Source: CAYOVG01 sp964407285
GTDB lineage: Bacteria; Desulfobacterota; Syntrophobacteria; Syntrophobacterales; Syntrophobacteraceae
Direction: 5' to 3'
DNA length: 10,963 nt
NCBI GenBank assembly: GCA_964407285.1
Contig: CAYOVG010000248.1
Coordinates: 1-10,963 of the forward strand
This document shows positions 6,357-10,963 of this stretch, one piece after another; position 1 is the stretch's first letter, and the number at the start of each line of letters is the position of its first letter. A program made the translations under genes and the position numbers. The notes below the pieces were generated by a model. The model worked only from the letters and a program-made list of their open reading frames with translations. It searched no databases and was not told the DNA's origin.

Positions 6357-6492
6357 CCCGAAACCCTTAACCCGCAACCACCCGACGCAAACCAGGACCT
6401 TCCGGGCACTCCACACCCCACACCCCACAACCCGCCCCCACACACCACACACCACACACCACACACCCCGCAACCCGCAACCCGCAACCCGC
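6357..6492. repeat. C-rich array of degenerate 7-nt repeats upstream of mutS
   Basis: Several heptamer families follow one another. CCCGAAA, CCCTTAA and CCCGCAA occupy 6357-6377. After a 33-nt less regular spacer come CCACACC twice and CCACAAC (6411-6431), then ACACACC four times exactly (6440-6467 counting shared ends) and CCCGCAA three times (6467-6487), ending in CCCGC. Guanine is almost absent from the plus strand. The minus strand of 6467-6497 carries five runs of three or more G separated by C or TTGC, a classical G-quadruplex motif. The rest of the 398-nt gap (6196-6356 and 6493-6593) holds no gene that I can support, only a candidate promoter. Confidence 0.85.
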
Positions 6493-6515
6493 CCCCCTTT
6501 CCAATCATTCATAGG

Positions 6516-6544
6516 TTCAAATATCGTCCGAGCTGTGATACCAT
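6516..6544 (+). promoter_or_regulatory. Candidate extended -10 promoter for mutS
   Basis: TTCAAA (6516-6521, 4 of 6) and TACCAT (6539-6544, 4 of 6) are 17 nt apart, and TGA directly before the -10 box supplies an extended -10 (TGn). Transcription would begin near 6551, leaving the C-rich repeat array upstream and untranscribed from this promoter. A CCATT / AATGG dyad overlaps the -10. Confidence 0.35.
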
Positions 6545-6593
6545 TATCAGTTAATGGATATTCGGATAATTCTAAAAGGGGATTCAAGTCGTT

Positions 6594-9278
6594 ATGGAAA
6601 AAATCACCCCGATGATGCAGCAGTACCTCGAAATCAAGGCCCAGTACCCGGATGCGCTGCTGCTCTACAGGATGGGAGACTTCTATGAGATGTTCATGGA
6701 GGACGCCGTCGTCGCCGCGCGGGTGCTCGATATAGCTCTCACTTCCCGTGACAGGAACGCGGAAAATCCCATTCCCATGTGCGGAGTGCCCTACCACGCG
6801 GCGGAAAGCTATCTCGCCAAACTGATTGCGGCAAACCACAAGGTGGCCATCTGCGACCAGGTGGAAGACCCGAAGAAGGCCAGGGGGCTGGTCAGGCGTG
6901 AAGTGACGCGGGTGATAACCCCCGGACTCATCCTGGAAAGTCAGAACCTGTACGCCAAACAGCCCAATTATATCGCCTCGCTGGCGTATGCGAAGAACAA
7001 GTACGGCCTGGCGTACCTTGATATATCGACCGCGGACTACAAGGTGGTCGAAATCGAATCGGGAGAGGCGCTGTTCGAGGAGCTGACGCGTGTCATGCCC
7101 AGGGAGGTGCTTATGCCCGAAGGGGGCGACCGGCTGTGGGAGGACAGGATCAAACACCGGCTCGGGGCCACCGTCACGCGGCTGGATTCGGACGCCTACG
7201 ACAGGCGCCGCGCGGAAGAAAGGCTGGTGGAGCACTTCGAAGTCCACTCCCTGGAGGGGTTCGGCGTCCACGGAATGAATCCCGGCATCCAGGCGGCCGG
7301 AGCCATCCTCTACTACGCGAAAGCCAACAAGCTCGGCGCGTGCAACCACGTCCGCAAGCTCGTCCCGTATTCCCGTTCCGACTACATGATCCTGGACGAA
7401 GCAACGCTTCGCAACCTGGAGATCTTCCAGTCCACCAGCTTTCAGGGCCGCAAGGGCTCGCTCCTGTCCATCCTGGACGAGACCCGGACGGCCATGGGGG
7501 GCCGAAAGCTCCAGCAATGGCTGCGCTACCCGCTGCTCGACATCAACAAGATCCGGATACGCCAGCAGGCCGTCGGGGAACTCACCGAACAGGGGGCGCT
7601 CCGGGCCGATATCCTGGAGCGCCTCGGATCGATCTACGACCTGGAGAGGCTGAACGGCCGGATCAGCACGGGAACGGCCACTCCCCGCGACATGGTGACG
7701 CTCAAGGCGTCGCTTCGGGTGCTGCCTGACCTGGGAGGCTTCGTTTCCAGGTGTGCGAGCAGGCGGTTCGTGGAACTGGCCGGTGCGTGGGATAATCTCG
7801 AGGACGTTGCGGACGGGATCGAATCCACGCTCGTGGACGACCCGCCCCCCAATCTCAACGCGGGCGGAGTGATCCGCGCCGGAGTCAATGCCGACCTGGA
7901 CCATTACGTGCGTCTCGGCCGCGACGCCAAGAGCTGGATGGCGGAGTACGAAACGGGAGAGCGCCGCCGGACCGGCATATCTTCCCTCAAGGTGCGCTAC
8001 AACAAGGTCTTCGGCTACTACATCGAGATTTCCAAGGCCAACCTGAACTCCGTTCCCTCCGACTACATGCGCAAGCAGACCCTGGTGAACGCGGAGCGCT
8101 TCATCACGGAGGAACTGAAGACGTTCGAGACCCAGGTGCTCGAAGCCGACGAAAAGCGGCTCGAACTGGAGCAACAGATTTTCGGCGAGTTGCGCAGGGC
8201 CGTGGCGAGGGAGAGCGCCCGCATCCAGGCGACGGCGGGAGCGGTCGCCGAGGTGGACGTCCTGGCGGCGCTGGCGGAGACGGCCGTCCGAAACGACTAC
8301 TGCCGCCCCGTGCTGGATGAGAGCGGTTCCATTCTCATCCGGGACGGGCGCCACCCGGTCATCGAAAAATTCCTCGAACCGGGGACTTTCGTTCCCAACG
8401 ATCTGGACATGGACGACGAGAGCCGGCAGGTGCTCATCATTACCGGCCCCAATATGGCCGGGAAATCTACCATCCTGCGCCAGGCCGCCCTCATCGTGCT
8501 CATGGCCCAGGTGGGAAGTTTCGTCCCCGCCGCCGAAGCTGTGATAGGCCTGGTCGACCGTATTTTTACCCGCGTGGGGGCGGCGGACGACCTGGCGCGG
8601 GGGCGCTCCACGTTCATGGTGGAAATGCAGGAGAGCGCCTACATTCTCCACCAGGCCTCGACGAAAAGCCTCATCATACTGGATGAAATCGGCAGGGGCA
8701 CGAGCACTTTCGACGGCATGAGCATCGCGCGGGCCGTAGCGGAATATTTGCATAATTTCGAAGATAAGGGTATAAAGACACTCTTTGCTACTCACTACCA
8801 CGAGTTGACCGAACTGGCGCACAGATATCCCCGCGTAAAGAACTTCAACGTTGCGGTCAGGGAATGGCAAAACGAGATCATCTTTTTCCACAAGCTCGTT
8901 TCAGGCGGCGCCGGCAAGAGCTACGGCATCCAGGTGGCGAGGCTGGCGGGCCTGCCCCGGGAAGTTATCGACAGGGCTCGGGAGATCCTGGCTCAACTCG
9001 AAAGCGGGGGGATTGCCGCCTGCTCGGCGGGAACCGGCAGAAAACGGACCAAAGGGCAGAAGGAGACGGAAGCCGGCATGCAGCTCAGCCTGTTCCAACC
9101 CTCCCTCGAATGGCTCAAGGACCGGATTCTTGGCCTGGACCTGGACAACCTCTCACCCGTTGCGGCACTGCAGGCCCTTTACGCGCTCAAGGAACAGATC
9201 CGCATGAAGGAAAGGGAGCGCCGTCCGGCGAGCCATCCCGTGGTTGATCCCGTAAGCGCCGATGCGGAACCGGAATGA
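6594..9278 (+). CDS. mutS: DNA mismatch repair protein MutS
   Basis: 894 residues, the full length of a MutS1 protein (E. coli 853). It binds mismatches and small loops in DNA and, using ATP, recruits MutL. The N-terminus is diagnostic: TPMMQQYLEIKAQYPDALLL, then GDFYEMF with the mismatch-wedging F30 and E32. Connector and core/clamp domains follow (~120-560). The ATPase domain contains Walker A GPNMAGKST (618-626), the signature region RGRSTFMVEM, Walker B LIILDE with D697-E698, and ATHYHEL with H734. The C-terminal tail includes QLSLF (830-834), a good match to the beta-clamp-binding pentapeptide. The start is fixed by homology; AAAAGGGG lies 12 nt upstream, a loosely spaced ribosome-binding site. 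No mutL is adjacent. It is intact, with no missing catalytic residue seen, and is flanked on both sides by non-coding repeat arrays. Confidence 0.98.
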   Translation: MEKITPMMQQYLEIKAQYPDALLLYRMGDFYEMFMEDAVVAARVLDIALTSRDRNAENPIPMCGVPYHAAESYLAKLIAANHKVAICDQVEDPKKARGLVRREVTRVITPGLILESQNLYAKQPNYIASLAYAKNKYGLAYLDISTADYKVVEIESGEALFEELTRVMPREVLMPEGGDRLWEDRIKHRLGATVTRLDSDAYDRRRAEERLVEHFEVHSLEGFGVHGMNPGIQAAGAILYYAKANKLGACNHVRKLVPYSRSDYMILDEATLRNLEIFQSTSFQGRKGSLLSILDETRTAMGGRKLQQWLRYPLLDINKIRIRQQAVGELTEQGALRADILERLGSIYDLERLNGRISTGTATPRDMVTLKASLRVLPDLGGFVSRCASRRFVELAGAWDNLEDVADGIESTLVDDPPPNLNAGGVIRAGVNADLDHYVRLGRDAKSWMAEYETGERRRTGISSLKVRYNKVFGYYIEISKANLNSVPSDYMRKQTLVNAERFITEELKTFETQVLEADEKRLELEQQIFGELRRAVARESARIQATAGAVAEVDVLAALAETAVRNDYCRPVLDESGSILIRDGRHPVIEKFLEPGTFVPNDLDMDDESRQVLIITGPNMAGKSTILRQAALIVLMAQVGSFVPAAEAVIGLVDRIFTRVGAADDLARGRSTFMVEMQESAYILHQASTKSLIILDEIGRGTSTFDGMSIARAVAEYLHNFEDKGIKTLFATHYHELTELAHRYPRVKNFNVAVREWQNEIIFFHKLVSGGAGKSYGIQVARLAGLPREVIDRAREILAQLESGGIAACSAGTGRKRTKGQKETEAGMQLSLFQPSLEWLKDRILGLDLDNLSPVAALQALYALKEQIRMKERERRPASHPVVDPVSADAEPE

Positions 9279-9296
9279 TGCTCTCGGGAGTTCAGA

Positions 9297-9418
9297 CCAT
9301 TTCGCGGGTGGAGTGTGAAAACCACAAGCAGATGGTCAAACCATTTCGCGCGTGGAGTGGCGTAAAAACCACCAGACCAGAGATTGAGCCATTTCGCGGG
9401 TGGTGGCGTAAAAACCAC
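9297..9418. repeat. Three tandem copies of a ~45-nt imperfect repeat after mutS
   Basis: Copies start at 9297, 9341 and 9389 (periods 44 and 48 nt). Each begins with CCATTTCGCG, continues with (G/C)GTGG, and ends with AAAACCAC. In every copy GTGG and CCAC can pair around an A-rich loop, so the small hairpin is kept although the loop and linker vary. The array begins 18 nt after the mutS stop codon. It is followed by two copies of GGAGACCA 20 nt apart (9419-9446). With only three copies and no matching spacers, this is not a CRISPR array. Confidence 0.85.
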
Positions 9419-9464
9419 GGAGACCATGGAGAAGGCGCGGAGACCACAGAGGGAACGAACGGAT

Positions 9465-9567
9465 GTCGGAAGTCGGAGATCAGAGATCGGGGGGCTGATG
9501 CCGGAGGTCGGAACGGATTTCTCCGATCACCGATTTCCGACCACCGACTTCCGATTTCCGACCTCCG
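9465..9567. repeat. Strand-switching heptamer array (TCGGA-type)
   Basis: On the left, seven consecutive 7-nt units follow the pattern RTCGGAN with some decay (GTCGGAA at 9465 and again at 9507, GTCGGAG, ATCAGAG, ATCGGGG). After about 9 nt the array turns over. From 9523 six 7-nt units follow the complementary pattern CCGAYNN (CCGATCA, CCGATTT, CCGACCA, CCGACTT, CCGATTT, CCGACCT) and end in CCG. CGGAGGTCGGAA (9502-9513) and its perfect complement (9556-9567) form a 12-bp inverted repeat, and 9465-9490 matches the complement of 9530-9555 at 21 of 26 positions. The array could form large hairpins or a cruciform. It ends 35 nt before the next start codon. Confidence 0.85.
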
Positions 9568-9602
9568 CACACGAGAAACCTCAAGAACTCATCAGGACTC
9601 GG

Positions 9603-10963
9603 ATGAAACCCTTTCGCCGGTTATCCATATACATTTGTCTGGCGCTTTCCCTGGCGGGCATCCTGCTGTGCGGGACGTGCGGCGTCGTTTCGGCGCAGAC
9701 CCCGGCGGAGTTGTATAAGAGCGCTCGGTCCCGGTGCAACGCGCTCCTTCGCGCTCCTCGCGAAGAACAAACGAGGGAAGCCTGGGACCGGTGCATAGAG
9801 CAGATCCGGGAAGTGGCGCGGGCGGATGCCGACAGGGAATTTGCCGACAGGTGCGCCTTTCTCCTGGGGCTGAGCTATCAGCGTCTGTACGAAATCTACC
9901 GGGACAACCAGGACCGCCGGGCCGCCATCGGCGCTTTTCAAACGATAACGCGAGACCATCCCCGTAGCGAACTGCGGGGACCTGCAGGATTTCGCGCCTC
10001 CGTTCTTGCCGGGCAAAGCGATGCGGCCCGGGAAAGGGAAGGCGGAAGCGATGCGGAAACGCAGCCGGCGGCATCCGCGCCCCCCACATCACCACCGGGA
10101 GCCGATGAAAAGCCGCCCGCGGAGGCCGGCGCATTGCAGCAATCCTCGCAGGTACAACCGGCGGAACCCGCACAACCGGCGCAACAGCCGCCATCCGTGC
10201 AACCGGCGCAGGAGCCGCAGCCCGCTCAGCAGGCGCAGCAGCAACCGCGGCAGAACGTATCCCGAGTGCAGGCGGTCTCGACCGGCGGTCCAGCCCATCT
10301 GCCGGCGGGTCTGCCTCCCGGCCGGCTGATGAAAGTCAACCAGTGGTCCACCCAGGACTACACCCGTGTCGTACTGTACCTCGATGGTCCCGCCGCTTTC
10401 GAAGACCACACCCTCCCCCCCGACCCCGTGGAGCAGCTTCCCGAGAGGGTCTACATCGATATCGAAAACTGCCTGCTCGGCCCCGGACTTGCCCGCGGCA
10501 TTCCCGTCAAGGGCGGGTTCCTGCAAAGAATCCGGATCGGGCAGAATACCCCCACAAAGGTGCGCGTGGTGCTGGACACCCGGTCTCTCGAAAGCTACAA
10601 AGCCTTTTTCATGGTCAATCCCTTTCGAGTGGTCGTGGATGTTCGGGGGAATAAGCCGCCTCCGCCGCCCGCGCCCGAAACTCCGGCCCCCGCGCCCGTG
10701 CAAACGGCGTCCGCGCCGCGCGCCGCCACGGCTCACGCACCTGCTCCCCCCGCCGCGCCGGCATCCCCGGCACAGGCCCAACCGGCGCCGCCGGCGTCCC
10801 CAGCCCCGCCTGAAACCTCGCCCGCTACGGCGGAATCCACCGACCGGCGGGACAAACCGCCGGAACGACCGGTCAAGCACGAAGCGGCGGATCTTGAATC
10901 CCGTTCCGTTCCTCAACCGCAAGCCCCGGCTTCGCAAGCCTTGGCTTCGCAAGCCCCGGCTTC
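9603..10963 (+). CDS. AMIN-domain protein, probable N-acetylmuramoyl-L-alanine amidase (3' end outside window)
   Basis: The first 453 codons of a longer gene; no stop before the window end. The ATG has AGGA 5 nt upstream. A signal peptide (~1-29, hydrophobic core YICLALSLAGILLC, likely cleavage after VVSA) sends it to the periplasm. Residues ~32-130 are a helical, TPR-like region (AELYKSARSRCNALL, later FLLGLSYQRLYEIY and AIGAFQTI). A Gln/Pro/Ala-rich linker (~135-230) follows, then an AMIN domain (~243-350: VNQWSTQDYTRVVLYLDGPA, RVYIDIENCLLGPGL, RIGQNTPTKVRVVLDT, FRVVVDVRG). AMIN domains target periplasmic proteins to the division site or peptidoglycan. A long Pro/Ala linker fills the rest. 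TPR-like plus AMIN plus proline linker is the layout I associate with desulfobacterial amidases whose zinc-dependent Amidase_3 domain lies at the C-terminus, here beyond the window. A secretin would be the main alternative. The minus strand is also open here for long stretches, as expected for this composition. Confidence 0.85.
   Translation, partial: MKPFRRLSIYICLALSLAGILLCGTCGVVSAQTPAELYKSARSRCNALLRAPREEQTREAWDRCIEQIREVARADADREFADRCAFLLGLSYQRLYEIYRDNQDRRAAIGAFQTITRDHPRSELRGPAGFRASVLAGQSDAAREREGGSDAETQPAASAPPTSPPGADEKPPAEAGALQQSSQVQPAEPAQPAQQPPSVQPAQEPQPAQQAQQQPRQNVSRVQAVSTGGPAHLPAGLPPGRLMKVNQWSTQDYTRVVLYLDGPAAFEDHTLPPDPVEQLPERVYIDIENCLLGPGLARGIPVKGGFLQRIRIGQNTPTKVRVVLDTRSLESYKAFFMVNPFRVVVDVRGNKPPPPPAPETPAPAPVQTASAPRAATAHAPAPPAAPASPAQAQPAPPASPAPPETSPATAESTDRRDKPPERPVKHEAADLESRSVPQPQAPASQALASQAPA
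10919..10963 (+). repeat. 15-bp in-frame tandem repeat in the amidase linker
   Basis: Three units of GCAAGCC(CC/TT)GGCTTC run to the last base of the window; units 1 and 3 are identical and unit 2 differs by CC to TT. They encode QAPAS, QALAS and QAPA(S). Each unit is itself a dyad (AAGCC / GGCTT), so the region could form serial hairpins. Further copies may follow outside the window. Confidence 0.8.

Noticed and set aside
6348..8891. An 847-codon open frame antisense to mutS
   Set aside because: It lies opposite an unambiguous mutS and its product shows no family features. It is a shadow of codon bias.
9297..9418. CRISPR array
   Set aside because: Only three imperfect copies, with unit linkers too short (about 14-16 nt) and partly similar to each other, and no cas genes.
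10089..10952. A minus-strand open frame across the amidase linker
   Set aside because: Its Arg/Gly-rich product mirrors the Pro/Ala/Gln-rich linker coded on the plus strand. The plus frame has a signal peptide and an AMIN domain.
3107..10963. One linked envelope system made of the transpeptidase, exported proteins and amidase
   Set aside because: The genes lie on both strands, are separated by long gaps with terminator or promoter candidates, and mutS and a zinc ribbon intervene. Proximity alone does not support a joint system.

Overview
The window is GC-rich chromosomal DNA from a Gram-negative bacterium, most likely a member of the Desulfobacterota (old Deltaproteobacteria, Syntrophobacter-like). 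I infer this from a DUF4388/HDOD signalling protein, an exported tyrosine-rich protein of a type I associate with that phylum, and a mutS gene followed by an amidase with helical-repeat and AMIN regions. I ran no database search, so the taxonomy is a judgement from gene content. I see no tRNA, rRNA, CRISPR array, transposase or phage gene.

Layout. 1-156: the end of a C-rich heptamer-like tract, then a sigma70-like promoter. 157-3006 (+): a 949-residue protein with a DUF4388 N-terminus, a duplicated GAF-like module and a C-terminal HDOD domain. 3007-3106: a convergent gap with several GC-rich hairpins. 3107-3940 (-): a lipoprotein L,D-transpeptidase (YkuD). 4109-4978 (-): an exported Tyr/Pro/His-rich protein with a good promoter at 5029-5056. 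4979-5520: a mostly empty, divergent intergenic region. 5521-5799 (+): a small exported proline-rich protein. 6034-6195 (+): a 53-residue zinc-ribbon-like protein behind two back-to-back stem-loops. 6196-6593: a gap holding a C-rich heptamer array and a candidate mutS promoter. 6594-9278 (+): mutS. 9279-9602: a gap with three copies of a ~45-nt repeat and a strand-switching heptamer array. 9603 to the window end (+): the N-terminal part of an AMIN-domain protein, most likely an N-acetylmuramoyl-L-alanine amidase, cut off before its catalytic domain.

Functionally there is an envelope theme (L,D-transpeptidase, AMIN amidase, two exported proteins of unknown role) plus one cytoplasmic regulator and one DNA-repair gene. 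Nothing shows that these genes form one operon or pathway: strands differ, gaps are long, and terminator- or promoter-like elements separate most of them.

I found no convincing new multi-gene system. The most unusual signal is non-coding. Degenerate 7-nt repeat arrays of different sequence lie on both sides of mutS (6357-6492 and 9465-9567), and a remnant lies at 5-29. Each is just upstream of a plus-strand gene. The array at 9465-9567 reverses strand in its middle while keeping the 7-nt period on each side.
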